The notes beneath the pieces are model-generated. The model saw nothing but the letters and a program-made list of their open reading frames with translations. It was not told the origin of the DNA and made no database searches. A stretch of 64,000 nucleotides of DNA from Dorea sp. 5-2. Lineage in GTDB: Bacteria > Bacillota > Clostridia > Lachnospirales > Lachnospiraceae. The DNA lies in contig NZ_KE159719.1 in the NCBI RefSeq assembly GCF_000403455.2, forward strand, positions 33,157 to 97,156, in the 5' to 3' direction. Position numbers and translations under genes: made by a program. Shown here piece by piece: positions 8,138 to 17,713 of the stretch (within the stretch, counting starts at the first letter, position 1; every line of letters begins with the position of its first letter).

Positions 8138-9760
8138 ATGAATAAGTATACAGTACTGTTGGTGGATGATGAGGAAGAAGTGATCCGAGGCATTATGAAG
8201 AAACTTGAATGGGAGAAGTTAGGATTTTCTGTAGCAGGTTATGCCTGTAACGGCGTGAAGGCGCTTGAGATGGTAGAGGAAAATCAGCCGGATGTCGTTA
8301 TGACAGATATCAAGATGCCGTATATGAATGGAATGGAGCTGTCTCATCATATCAAGACACAGTTTCCGGCAACGAAGATACTGATCTTCACAGGCTTTGA
8401 CGAATTCGAGTATGCGAAGGAGGCAGTGCATCTGGAGGTGGAGGAGTACATCTTGAAACCGGTGAATTCCGCAGAACTTACGCAGGTGTTTACGCAGTTA
8501 AAGAGCAAGCTTGACCTGGAGATCAGTGAGAAGCGGAATGTGGAGACACTGGAGAAATATTATCTGGAATCTTTGCCGTTTCTGAGGGCGAATTTCTATT
8601 CGATGCTGTTGGAAGGCAGGATCCGTGAAGAAGAGATATCCAGATATCTTGAGGAATATCAGCTGTCATTTGCGGGACCGTATTATTGCTGTCTTGTGGT
8701 GCATACGTCGGTCAGCCATGTACCGGAGGGGATGAATCCCGTACTTTTGACGACCTCTGTCCGGAAGCAGGCAAAGGAGCGCTTAGGAGAGCGTTGGCAG
8801 GCGAAGGTCTTCCCCTATCTTGAGAATATTGTCCTGATCGCGCAGATGAGCTGTGAGAGTGAGATCACGGAATTAACGGACGATTGCGACAGGTTCTGCA
8901 AATATGTCAGCCACGTCATCGGCGCGGTAGTCACCGTGGGAGTAGGAGAGGTCTGCGGCAATGTCGCCGGGCTTGCCAAGTCATACGGCAGTGCAAGGAC
9001 GGCGGTGTCCTACCGGGTGATCTACGGCGTCTCAAGAGCGATCAATATGAAGGAGAATGTGCCCCAGGAGACAGGTCCACAGGAGCAGACGGATGATACC
9101 AGGCTGTCTTACTTGTTCAAGATGATCCGTCTGGGTTCTGAGGAGGATATCACAGAGGCAGTGTCCGGGTATCTGCATCAGGCGGCATTTCAGGACAGGT
9201 CGCTTAAGCAGTATCACGTGGATATCATGGAGCTGATCAGTGCGCTGTACCGGTTTACGGTGAATCAGGAGATCGCGGCGGAAGTATTTCCGGAGAATAT
9301 GAAGGAGCTGTATGCTCGTCTTCTGGATATGGATGCAGAAGCGCTGCAGAGTTGGCTTACAGATATAAGCCTCTCCTTCCATAAAGAATTGTTAGACGCA
9401 AGGAATCAGTCTGCAAGATCGTTTATAACGAAGGCGAAGGATTATGTACAGAATAATTACACAGACGAGTCTCTCTCCTTAGACGGGATCTGTCAGGTTC
9501 TGGGGGTGTCCAATTCTTATTTTTCTACTGTTTTTAAGAAGAAGACAGGGAAATCATTTATCGGATATCTGACGGATTACCGGATGGATCAGGCGTCCCG
9601 TCTGCTGATCGAGACGAATGACAAGAGCTACATGATCGCAAAGCAGGTAGGGTATACGGATCCGAATTATTTCAGTTATGTATTCAAGAGGCGGTTCGGA
9701 GTCTCGCCGTCCCGATACAGGACGGAACACATAGAAGGTGATAGCAGCGGTGAAAGATAA
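8138..9760 (+). CDS. YesN-type response regulator (REC + AraC HTH)
   Basis: 540 residues. The N-terminal receiver domain has acidic pocket D10-D11, phospho-acceptor D57 in MTDIKMP, and Lys in YILKPVN. A long middle region of unclear fold follows. The last ~100 residues are an AraC-family DNA-binding domain (CQVLGVSNSYFSTVFKKKTG and PNYFSYVFKRRFGVSPSRYR). The ATG at 8138 is chosen over 8099 because GAGGAAGA precedes it and the protein then starts right at the receiver fold. It overlaps the sensor kinase gene. In relatives such pairs control carbohydrate uptake genes. Confidence 0.92.
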   Translation: MNKYTVLLVDDEEEVIRGIMKKLEWEKLGFSVAGYACNGVKALEMVEENQPDVVMTDIKMPYMNGMELSHHIKTQFPATKILIFTGFDEFEYAKEAVHLEVEEYILKPVNSAELTQVFTQLKSKLDLEISEKRNVETLEKYYLESLPFLRANFYSMLLEGRIREEEISRYLEEYQLSFAGPYYCCLVVHTSVSHVPEGMNPVLLTTSVRKQAKERLGERWQAKVFPYLENIVLIAQMSCESEITELTDDCDRFCKYVSHVIGAVVTVGVGEVCGNVAGLAKSYGSARTAVSYRVIYGVSRAINMKENVPQETGPQEQTDDTRLSYLFKMIRLGSEEDITEAVSGYLHQAAFQDRSLKQYHVDIMELISALYRFTVNQEIAAEVFPENMKELYARLLDMDAEALQSWLTDISLSFHKELLDARNQSARSFITKAKDYVQNNYTDESLSLDGICQVLGVSNSYFSTVFKKKTGKSFIGYLTDYRMDQASRLLIETNDKSYMIAKQVGYTDPNYFSYVFKRRFGVSPSRYRTEHIEGDSSGER

Positions 9761-11645
9761 ATATTTGGTGCAGAAGTGCCTGGAGTATTTTAAGCAGATC
9801 AAGCCAAGGGGAATCCAATCGTCGATCATGCTTGTATTTTCAGCGATCTCCCTCGCGGCTATGATGATATTGGGAGTGACGTTATACTTCCGGGTCTCCG
9901 CGGCGTCCAGGCAAGATATCGTGTTGGGGATGGAAAAGCTGATGGGACAGACCGGAGAGAATATGGAAGATTATCTGATGAGTATGCGGCAGATCTCGGA
10001 CGCAGTCTACTATAATGTGATCAAGGAGAATGATTTTTCCGACCAGGAGAATGATATCCAACAGGGGATGAAGCGGATCTATGAGGCGAATAAAGGCAAT
10101 CTGCGGAGTATCGCTATCTATAATAATTATGGAAGCCTGATGGGGGCGGAGCCGGTGGTACTGCAGAAAGAAGATCCGGATGTTACCAGGCAGGACTGGT
10201 ATAAGCAGGCGAGAGCGGAGAGGGAAAATATGCATTTTTCCACACCTCATATCCAGAATCTTTTTGACGATGTGTACCGGTATTACTGGGTGATCTCTCT
10301 AAGCCGGGGAGTGGAGCTGACAGACGGCGGCATTCCGCAGCCGGGGGTGCTGTTGGTAGATATGGATTATTCCAGCATCTCGCGGATGATGAACCAGATC
10401 AATGCTGAGAGTAACGGACAGTATTATTACTTATGCGACGGCAGCGGTGAGATCATCTATCATACCAGACAGGTGCAGATCAGTAACGGGATATGCAGTG
10501 AAAACAGCAAGAAGGCGGCGGCATGCAAGGATGGCGTCTATGATGAGAGCTTTCAGGGAGAGCGGCGTAAGGTGATCGTGAATACCATCAGCTATACCGG
10601 ATGGAAACTGGTAGGAGTCATTCCCTATTCGGTATTCACCCACGGCATGTTCGATATCCGGTATTTTATCGTGCTGATGATCCTGCTGATGGCGATGATG
10701 CTTGGAGTGGTAAACCGGGTGGTGTCCGACAGGATATCCAGGCCGATCCTGAAGCTGAATGATTCGGTCCTGGAATATGAGGCGGGGAAGAAACCCAAGA
10801 TCTATATCGGCGGCTCCATGGAAATCCGGCATCTTGGGGATTCCATACAGAGATCCTATGAGCAGATCGATCTGCTGATGCACAAGATCATCTTAGAGCA
10901 GACGGAGCGGAGAAAGAGTGAGCTGGACGTACTGCAGAGCCAGATCAATCCGCATTTCTTATATAATGCGCTGGACTCTATTACCTGGATGATCGAAGGG
11001 GAGCAGAATGACGACGCCGTATTCATGGTATCCCAGTTGGCGAAGCTTTTTCGGATCAGTCTTTCGAAAGGGCGCACGATCATCACGGTAAGCGACGAGC
11101 TTAAGCATGCGCAGAGCTATATGAATATCCAGAGGATCCGCTATAAGAATAGCTTTTCCTTTGTGATGGACGTAGACGCGGACGTCGGTTCTTACTGTAC
11201 CGTGAAACTGATCTTACAGCCAATCCTTGAGAATGCCATCAATTATGGCGTCGGCGGCATGGATGAGGACGACGGAGGGGAGATCAGAGTGACCGGAAGG
11301 CTGCAGGACGGCACGGTCATTCTCGCGGTGGCAGATAATGGGCTGGGAATGCCAAAGGAGGAAGCGGCGTCGCTGCTGACCGATAATAACCGGCTGCATA
11401 AGCATGGTTCCGGTGTCGGGCTTATGAATATCAACAACCGGATAAAGCTTTTGTTCGGAACGGAATACGGGCTTTTGGTTGAGAGTGAACCAGATGAGGG
11501 GACGGTGGTATCTATATGCATTCCGGCGGTTCCTTTTACGGAGGAGAACAGAAAGAAGCTTGAAGAAGGACGTCCATTTGGAGACGGAGGATTGCCAAAG
11601 GAACAGATACAGTTAGGTAAAGAAGAACCAGGGGAGAAGAGATGA
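9750..11645 (+). CDS. YesM-type sensor histidine kinase
   Basis: About 631 residues: one membrane segment near residues 27-48, a large extracellular sensing region, a second membrane segment (FIVLMILLMAMMLGVV), a HAMP-like linker (ISRPILKLNDSV), the HisKA_7TM/His_kinase phosphorylation motif NPHFLYNALDSI with His near residue 402, and an ATPase domain with N-box LENAINYG, ADNGLGMP and GSGVGLMN. The GTG start at 9750 follows AGAAGGTG and overlaps the regulator gene by 11 bases; GTG at 9738 is an alternative. The 3' end overlaps the next gene by 4 bases, which shows an operon. Confidence 0.92.
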   Translation: MKDKYLVQKCLEYFKQIKPRGIQSSIMLVFSAISLAAMMILGVTLYFRVSAASRQDIVLGMEKLMGQTGENMEDYLMSMRQISDAVYYNVIKENDFSDQENDIQQGMKRIYEANKGNLRSIAIYNNYGSLMGAEPVVLQKEDPDVTRQDWYKQARAERENMHFSTPHIQNLFDDVYRYYWVISLSRGVELTDGGIPQPGVLLVDMDYSSISRMMNQINAESNGQYYYLCDGSGEIIYHTRQVQISNGICSENSKKAAACKDGVYDESFQGERRKVIVNTISYTGWKLVGVIPYSVFTHGMFDIRYFIVLMILLMAMMLGVVNRVVSDRISRPILKLNDSVLEYEAGKKPKIYIGGSMEIRHLGDSIQRSYEQIDLLMHKIILEQTERRKSELDVLQSQINPHFLYNALDSITWMIEGEQNDDAVFMVSQLAKLFRISLSKGRTIITVSDELKHAQSYMNIQRIRYKNSFSFVMDVDADVGSYCTVKLILQPILENAINYGVGGMDEDDGGEIRVTGRLQDGTVILAVADNGLGMPKEEAASLLTDNNRLHKHGSGVGLMNINNRIKLLFGTEYGLLVESEPDEGTVVSICIPAVPFTEENRKKLEEGRPFGDGGLPKEQIQLGKEEPGEKR

Positions 11646-12275
11646 AAAGCAGTAAGAAGATGTTCGTTCTGACAGAAGCCGTTCTGGCTGTCATGGTAGC
11701 AATAACAGCGATCGGCATGCTCTGGGGACAGAATGAAGAAAAGAAGGGAAAAGTCTCTGTGATCGTAAATGATTCGGATGCCGACAGATGGGCGGCGTTC
11801 AAATACGGACTTCGGATGGCGGCGCAGGATGAAGAGATCGCACTGTTCATTGTCAATATGGGAGAAGGGCTGACGGCGGAAGAAGAGAAGGAAGCGATCG
11901 AGAATGAGATTGCCAATGGAGCGGATGCAGTTATTGTACAGCCGGTACCGGGTGAGGATACACAGGAGATGATAAGGAGACTGAAGAAAAAAGTACCTAT
12001 TATACTGGTGGAGGATTCGGCGGGCGGCGGGACAAAGGAGGCAGATCTTCCCGTCGTGAAACTTGACGACCGGGCGGTAGGACAAGCGTTGGCAGAAGAG
12101 CTTTTGAAGGATTATAACGGAAAGGTACAGGGGAAGACATTGGGGCTTGTATCGGGATGCAATGTCATTTACTTAACTTCTAATAATAATGTGATCTGTT
12201 GTTTTCGACCAGATTTTCTATCAACTTAAGAAAAAGAGGGGGGATTTCTATTCCCAAATGCAGATGGAATGCTGT

Positions 12276-12299
12276 AAAATGGGGAGTACTCCCAATTTT
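12276..12299. repeat. Near-perfect 24-bp palindrome inside the IS
   Basis: AAAATGGGGAGTACTCCCAATTTT is self-complementary except for one base pair. It lies downstream of the transposase, between its stop and the IS left end, in a non-coding stretch. It may end transcription at the IS edge; no T run follows. Confidence 0.5.
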
Positions 12300-12425
12300 G
12301 TGGTGCAATGTATGGATTTATGGCAATAGAAAGACATAACAACAAGACGAATTTATGAAATTAAAAAAAATCATTTTCATTCGTCTCATTTTGAGGTATA
12401 TTTAGTATGTTTAGCTCTGTTTTTG

Positions 12426-13739
12426 TTAGTTTCGATAACAGAAGCTGATCGGAAGTTTGAACCTTGCTTGGCGTGCGAAGGTTCGCCCGGGCCTGACCGG
12501 TAGGATATTCTGAGCGATCAGGCCCTCCACGTCTAATGTTGTTGTCCCATCATGTATTCTCAAAAAGTCCCGGCATGTTTTGATTGCTTCCGAATAGTTA
12601 ACCTGATATACATGTTTCGTCTTTTTTTCAGGGATCTCTACTGCCATAGCTATTTCCGAGCAAAAATTATACAGGATTGCCCTTGCCCATACTTCCTGTA
12701 CAATGTATTCATATTTTTTGGAATGAAATGCTTTGAGACACAGTGGGTATTTCAGGTCACGGAAAGAAGTTTCCTCATTCCATCTTAGGTGGTACAAGTC
12801 CTTGAAATCGTCGATATCGAAATCAAGATCCGGAAGATTTGTGATCAGATTTTCGTAACAGCCCTCCGATAATTCAATCCTGATGATGCGCAGGGACAGT
12901 CTGTATTCGGGATGGTCCTGTGTAATATAATCCATAGGGACATCCTGGCACACAAACCGGTATTGTTCTTCCAGTTCAGGATGAAGCCGTTTTTTCTTAG
13001 AATGTGATCTGGATAAAATACGGTCCACATGATAATCAAGCTGCCTGACGCCATTTAAAGGACCCCCCAGAATTTTTTCCGTCTTGGCATCGGTACAGCG
13101 TATGAGAAAGAACTGCCCATTTTCAATTACATGTGCAAAAGCGTTATAAGAGGCATAGCCTCTGTCACACAAATAAATGACAGGGGTATCTGCTTCGGAA
13201 CGGTCAACCATCTGGCAGAATGCGCTGTATTCATTGCGTTTCCGGGAAGGCTGGATGAAGAGATCCGTAAACTTTTTGTCCAGAACAGAAAAGAAAGCAT
13301 TGATATGGATTTGGTTAAATCCTCTGGTGGACTTTCCATTTGGTTCAAAAAAAGTATCCGGATCATCCGGATTCCTGAAAATATCGGCTGCAGAACCATC
13401 ACAAGCGACTAAGGAATATTTGCCTTTAAATAACTTCTTTTTACACTTTTGAGTAAAAGAAACGAGAAGGCTTCTAAAGGCATCATTTTTAATCTTTTTG
13501 CGTTGTTTATAAAAGGCAGCTTTTGAAGGAGCATCCGTAGAACGTCCAAAAAAGCGGTAAAGTTCTTCCTTAATACAGTCAGCTTCCATAGTCAGGAGCA
13601 TAAGGAGAAGATGTTTGAATCCCAGTTTTCGATTACGCGAAAAGTCTTTACCGGGATGAAGAGCATAATTTTGGGGATTGGCAGCAAGCTCATGGATGGA
13701 AGCGAGCAGCATTGCTTTGACAACATCAGCGTATTTCAT
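12426..13739 (-). CDS. IS4-family DDE transposase
   Basis: 437 residues and apparently complete. The DDE catalytic residues lie in VACDGSAADIF (Asp), YLCDRGYASYN (Asp) and YHLRWNEETSFRDLK (Glu), the last matching the IS4 signature Y-(2)-R-(3)-E-(6)-K. An N-terminal helical DNA-binding region precedes the core. The start is preceded by AAGGAGGTACTTTT on the minus strand. It lies within perfect inverted ends, so the element should be able to move. Confidence 0.95.
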   Translation of the reverse strand: MKYADVVKAMLLASIHELAANPQNYALHPGKDFSRNRKLGFKHLLLMLLTMEADCIKEELYRFFGRSTDAPSKAAFYKQRKKIKNDAFRSLLVSFTQKCKKKLFKGKYSLVACDGSAADIFRNPDDPDTFFEPNGKSTRGFNQIHINAFFSVLDKKFTDLFIQPSRKRNEYSAFCQMVDRSEADTPVIYLCDRGYASYNAFAHVIENGQFFLIRCTDAKTEKILGGPLNGVRQLDYHVDRILSRSHSKKKRLHPELEEQYRFVCQDVPMDYITQDHPEYRLSLRIIRIELSEGCYENLITNLPDLDFDIDDFKDLYHLRWNEETSFRDLKYPLCLKAFHSKKYEYIVQEVWARAILYNFCSEIAMAVEIPEKKTKHVYQVNYSEAIKTCRDFLRIHDGTTTLDVEGLIAQNILPVRPGRTFARQARFKLPISFCYRN

Positions 13740-13797
13740 AAAAGTACCTCCTTAATCAGGTGAAAGTAAATAGTGAATAAACAGTTCCTGATTAATT

Positions 13798-13914
13798 GGC
13801 CTTTTTCTGAGTAATCAGAAAAAGGCCGCACATTTTGAGGTACTTGTCAAGTAATAATTAAAAAATTTGGGTTACTGGTAGAAAAAAAGAATTCGGACAT
13901 AATATCCGAATTCT
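13798..13914 (-). promoter_or_regulatory. Two hairpins upstream of the transposase
   Basis: GGCCTTTTTCTGA (13798-13810) pairs with TCAGAAAAAGGCC (about 13815-13827). A second hairpin has GAATTCGGA near 13889 and TCCGAATTC ending at 13914. Both lie between the IS end and the transposase start. Such structures in IS4-type elements commonly block read-through transcription from host genes; here that role is inferred. Confidence 0.5.
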
Positions 13915-14459
13915 CGTTAAGTAAATGACATTGATCGGGATGCGGGACTTCGAAAGCGATACAGGAACGGAAGAAGGGGATCATCTCGGCCCTTGAGGGG
14001 ATGGGAGTGAAGGTAGTCTGGGAGGTTACGGATTCTTCAAAGGGCGAGGAAGATGAGATCCTGGAGCGGAAATCAAAAGTAGATTTTGTGGCTGCGCTGG
14101 ACAACCATAGCCTGGTACTTGCCGGAAGGGCGGCTGCGGCGAACAATCTGCACGGGGCGCTGGTGTATGGGGTCGGGAATTCGATGGAAGCAGTGTATTG
14201 CCTGGACACGGATTATGTACAGTGCCTGATCGCGCCGGATGATTTTGATATGGGGTATCAGAGCCTGTTGGGAGCGGCGAAGAGCTTCGGGCATATATTC
14301 CGGAGAGCAAAGAGCCGAACGGTAGGCTATACCGTCATGCGGAAAGAGAATCTGTTTTCAAAGGAGAATCAGGAAATACTTTTTACAATGAGTCAATAGG
14401 GAGGTTGACTTAGTCAGAGTTATAGGAACAGCCATGTAAAATGGGAGTGGAATACTGTT

Positions 14460-15479
14460 ATGGAAGTGAAGAAGATATTAGTGGCAGGACTTGCGGCGAG
14501 CCTTGGAATACAGCTTTTTGGAGCTTGCGCGAGGGAAGGATCCTATGAGGAGGAATCGGTATATGTGGGTGTTGCTTATTATGATCAGAGTGATACATTT
14601 ATCAATGCGCTGATCGACTGTCTGAAAGAAGAGAGCCGGGAATATGAAGACAAAGGCTGTGAGGTGGCGATGCAGTTCCGCGGTGCGGGCGGTTCTCAGC
14701 GTACCCAGAATGACCAGGTGAAGGAGCTTATTGATGCAGGCTGTAACGTACTCTGCGTCAATCTGGTGGATCGGGCGGATCCTTCGGAGATCATTGATCT
14801 TGCCAGAGAGAACGACGTACCGGTGATCTTCTTTAACCGGGAGCCGGTTGCGGAGGATATGATGCAGTGGGACAGACTGTATTATGTGGGTGCGCTTGCC
14901 GGACAGTCCGGTACGATGCAGGGAGAGCTTGCAGTGGAGCTGATCCGGTCGGACGCAGGGATAGACCGCAATCGGGACGGCAAGATCCAGTATGTGGTGT
15001 TAGAAGGAGAGCCGGGACATCAGGATGCGATCATCCGCACGGAAAATGCGGTGGATACCCTGAAGCGTAACGGGATAGAGGTTGAAAAGCTGAGCTACGG
15101 GATCGCGAACTGGAACCGGGCGCAGGCGCAGAACCAGATGCTGCAGATGATCAGCCAGCATCAGAACCAGATCGAGCTTGTCCTGGCGAACAATGACGAT
15201 ATGGCGCTGGGCGCCATCGACGCTTATGAGAAGTTGAATTATACGGAGTCTGCCCTGCCGGTGTTCCTGGGGATCGACGGGACGGACGTGGGACTTGAAG
15301 CAGTGAGGGAGGAGAAGATGGCGGGAACCGTATATAACGACAAAGAAGGACAGGCAAAGGCGATGATGGAGCTTGCGGCCGCACTTGTGACCGGAGAGGG
15401 GATGGATAAGATAGAACTCGAGAAGGAACGTTATATTTTTCTGCCGTATTCCAAAATAACGCCGGATGTATTGGATTGA
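14460..15479 (+). CDS. Galactose/glucose-type periplasmic sugar-binding lipoprotein
   Basis: 339 residues. An N-terminal signal ends in a lipobox-like LFGAC, with Cys near residue 23, which suggests a lipid-anchored protein. The mature part is a type-1 periplasmic binding fold close to MglB: NLVDRADPSEIIDLA, PVIFFNREP, VLANNDDMALGAIDAY and FLGIDGTDVG are typical hexose-binding segments. It follows the disrupted binding-protein gene by 60 bases. No ATPase or permease genes follow, so it may serve as a sensor input to the YesM-type kinase rather than as a transporter part. Confidence 0.87.
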   Translation: MEVKKILVAGLAASLGIQLFGACAREGSYEEESVYVGVAYYDQSDTFINALIDCLKEESREYEDKGCEVAMQFRGAGGSQRTQNDQVKELIDAGCNVLCVNLVDRADPSEIIDLARENDVPVIFFNREPVAEDMMQWDRLYYVGALAGQSGTMQGELAVELIRSDAGIDRNRDGKIQYVVLEGEPGHQDAIIRTENAVDTLKRNGIEVEKLSYGIANWNRAQAQNQMLQMISQHQNQIELVLANNDDMALGAIDAYEKLNYTESALPVFLGIDGTDVGLEAVREEKMAGTVYNDKEGQAKAMMELAAALVTGEGMDKIELEKERYIFLPYSKITPDVLD

Positions 15480-15569
15480 CATGTCAGGATTTTACTGCTT
15501 GATATTTTGCGGTAGTTAGAGGATAATAGAAGTAAGAAACTTTGTAAAGCTTGGAGATAGGAGGATCAA

Positions 15570-16058
15570 ATGGAACGCAGAGATAAGACGAATTACTATC
15601 TGGATCTTGCAGAGATGGTTTCTCAGAGATGTACCTGCTTAAGGCGTCATTACGGAGCGGTGATCGTGAAGAACGATGAGGTCATATCGACAGGTTATGT
15701 AGGGGCTCCCCGGGGTAGGAAGAACTGTACGGATCTTGGGGAGTGCGTACGCAGGAAGATGGGGGTGCCGAGAGGGGAACGCTATGAGTTATGCCGAAGC
15801 GTCCATGCCGAGGCGAACGCGATCATCAGCGCCTCCAGGGATAAGATGATCGGAAGTTCTATGTATCTGACGGGAATCGAGGTTGATACGGGGAATTATA
15901 TTGAGAATGCGAACAGCTGCTCGATGTGTAAGCGGCTGATCATCAACGCAGGGATCAAGAAGGTGTATATCCGTGAGACGAAAGAGAGTTACCGCAAGAT
16001 CCTGGTAGAGGATTGGGTGGAAAATGACGAGTCTATCGAGGGGATATTCGGGTATTAG
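15570..16058 (+). CDS. Deoxycytidylate (dCMP) deaminase family protein
   Basis: 162 residues. Zinc-dependent cytidine deaminase fold with the catalytic HAEANAI motif (zinc-binding His and catalytic Glu) and the second zinc motif SCSMCK (PCxxC-type). It would convert dCMP to dUMP for thymidylate synthesis; the same family contains ComEB. An extra Cys-rich insert (CTDLGECVRRKMG) is typical of the dCMP type. Ribosome site TAGGAGGATCAA. It is the first gene of a tight group with the flotillin, signal peptidase and lipase genes. Confidence 0.9.
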   Translation: MERRDKTNYYLDLAEMVSQRCTCLRRHYGAVIVKNDEVISTGYVGAPRGRKNCTDLGECVRRKMGVPRGERYELCRSVHAEANAIISASRDKMIGSSMYLTGIEVDTGNYIENANSCSMCKRLIINAGIKKVYIRETKESYRKILVEDWVENDESIEGIFGY

Positions 16059-16077
16059 AGAGTAAGGAGAACAAGAG

Positions 16078-17712
16078 ATGATGAATGAGATCTTAGGGAT
16101 TGTGGGAGTCTTTCTCCCCATTGGCATAGTAATATTGATCGTTATACTTATCCTTGCAACCGGATATGTGAAGGCGTCGCCGGATACCGCGTACATAATT
16201 TCCGGCATGAGGAAGCAGCCGAAGGTCCTGATCGGGAAGGCGGGCATTAAGATCCCGTTTCTGGAGAAGAAGGATGAACTGAATCTGCAGCTGATCCCGA
16301 TCGACGTTAAGACGTCCAGTGCGGTGCCGACGGCGGATTATATCAATATCCGTGTGGATGCGGCTGTCAATGTCAAGATCAGTGATAACCCGGAACGTCT
16401 TGCGCTGGCGGCGCAGAATTTCCTGAACCGGCAGACGGACTATATCGCCCAGGTATCAAGAGAGGTGCTGGAGGGTAATATGCGTGAGATCGTCGGAAAG
16501 ATGAATCTGGAAGAGATGGTGTCTGACCGTCAGAAATTCGCTAATCTTGTGAAGGAGAATGCGGAGCCGGATCTTGCGGCTATGGGATTGGATATCGTAA
16601 GCTTTAATGTGCAGAATTTTGAAGATGGGAACGGTGTGATCGAGAACCTTGGTGTGGATAACATCGTGAAGATCCAGAAGAATGCGGCGATCTCCAGGGC
16701 AGAGAGTGAGAAGGAGATCGCACGGGCGCAGGCGATGGCGAGAAAAGAGGCAAATGACGCACAGGTGAGCTCTGATCTAGAGATCGCGAATGCAAAAGCG
16801 CGGGCGCAGAAGGAGAAGGCGGTAGTCCAGGCTGAGGCAAACAGAGAATCCCGGGAGGCAGAGATCAGCGCCGCGACTCTGATCGCGCAGAAGGAAAATG
16901 ACCTGGAGATCCGCAAGGCAGAGCTTCAGAAGGATGCGGATACCAAGAAGGCGATCGCTGACGCCGCATATCAGATCCAACAGGAGACAGAGAGAAAGAC
17001 GGTTGAAGTTGCGACGGCTGACGCGAACCTGGCGCGCCAGGAGAAGGCGATCGCGCTGCAGGAGAAAGAAGTTGAGCTGACAGAGCGTACACTGGAAGCA
17101 CAGATCAAGAAACAGGCTGATGCAGACAAATATGCGAAACAGCAGGCGTCCGATGCGAAATTATATGAGATGCAGAGGAATTCGGAGGCACAGCTCTTCG
17201 AACGCCAGAAGAATGCAGAGGCTGAGAAGTTCGAGCGGGAGAAGGAAGCCGAGGCGATGCGCGCAACGGCAGAGGCGCAGAAGTATGCCATGGAGCAGGA
17301 GGCAGAGGGTATCCGAAGCAAAGGATTTGCCGAGGCTGACGCGATCAAGGCGAAAGCCCTTGCCGAGGCGGAAGGTATCGAGAAGAAGGCGGAAGCGATG
17401 AAGATGATGGGCGAGGCGGCGATCCTCGAGATGTACTTCAAGGCGATGCCGGAGATCGCAAGGAATATCGCCGAGCCATTGGCGAAGGTAGATAAGATCA
17501 CCATGTATGGAGACGGCAATACATCGAAGCTTGTGAAGGATATCGTAGGAACTTTTACACAGGTTTCAGACGGATTAAAAGAGTCCACCGGGGTTGATGT
17601 CCAGGCAGTTTTATCCGGATTCTTAGGAGGGAAGATCGCAAGGAAAGGGACGGACGAAGGAGATGCCGCCGGACAGTTAGAATTAGGAAAGAAAGCTGAG
17701 GGCGAAGCTTAA
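16078..17712 (+). CDS. Flotillin-like SPFH-domain membrane scaffold protein
   Basis: 544 residues. A single N-terminal membrane helix (about residues 5-27) is followed by an SPFH/Band-7 domain (MVSDRQKFANLVKENAEPDL, IVSFNVQNF) and then a long Ala/Glu/Lys-rich coiled coil with repeated EA/AEA heptads (about residues 200-450). The C-terminal flotillin region follows. Such proteins form oligomers in ordered membrane patches and organise signalling and secretion proteins. It lies 19 bases after the dCMP deaminase gene and 1 base before the signal peptidase gene. Several long antisense frames here only mirror its repetitive codons. Confidence 0.9.
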   Translation: MMNEILGIVGVFLPIGIVILIVILILATGYVKASPDTAYIISGMRKQPKVLIGKAGIKIPFLEKKDELNLQLIPIDVKTSSAVPTADYINIRVDAAVNVKISDNPERLALAAQNFLNRQTDYIAQVSREVLEGNMREIVGKMNLEEMVSDRQKFANLVKENAEPDLAAMGLDIVSFNVQNFEDGNGVIENLGVDNIVKIQKNAAISRAESEKEIARAQAMARKEANDAQVSSDLEIANAKARAQKEKAVVQAEANRESREAEISAATLIAQKENDLEIRKAELQKDADTKKAIADAAYQIQQETERKTVEVATADANLARQEKAIALQEKEVELTERTLEAQIKKQADADKYAKQQASDAKLYEMQRNSEAQLFERQKNAEAEKFEREKEAEAMRATAEAQKYAMEQEAEGIRSKGFAEADAIKAKALAEAEGIEKKAEAMKMMGEAAILEMYFKAMPEIARNIAEPLAKVDKITMYGDGNTSKLVKDIVGTFTQVSDGLKESTGVDVQAVLSGFLGGKIARKGTDEGDAAGQLELGKKAEGEA

Positions 17713-17713
17713 T

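Larger units (their letters stand above)
12160..13933 (-). mobile_element. Complete IS4-family insertion sequence, 1,774 bp
   Basis: The ends are perfect 18-base inverted repeats: CAATGTCATTTACTTAAC at 12160-12177 and its complement at 13916-13933. The host sequence ATCGGGATG is duplicated on both sides (12151-12159 and 13934-13942), a 9-bp target duplication. The transposase is on the minus strand. The ends resemble those of IS231/ISPepr1-type IS4 members. Intact ends, intact transposase and a perfect target duplication point to recent insertion. Confidence 0.93.
11642..14399 (+). pseudogene. Periplasmic sugar-binding-type protein split by an IS
   Basis: The 5' part (11642-12159) encodes a membrane anchor (FVLTEAVLAVMVAITAIGML) and the first lobe of a type-1 periplasmic binding fold with the motif NGADAVIVQPV. 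The 3' part resumes at 13943, after the target duplication, with GTSKAIQERKKGI and runs to 14399. Removing the IS and one 9-base duplicate restores one frame of about 324 codons. It has no lipobox cysteine, so it was probably anchored by its N-terminal helix. It overlaps the kinase gene by 4 bases and likely gave that kinase its extracellular ligand sensing. Disrupted here. Confidence 0.88.

Noticed and set aside
16971..17588. Long minus-strand frame of 205 codons across the flotillin gene
   Set aside because: It mirrors the Ala/Glu/Lys-rich coiled coil, has no ribosome site and gives low-complexity Ser/Ala/Phe sequence.
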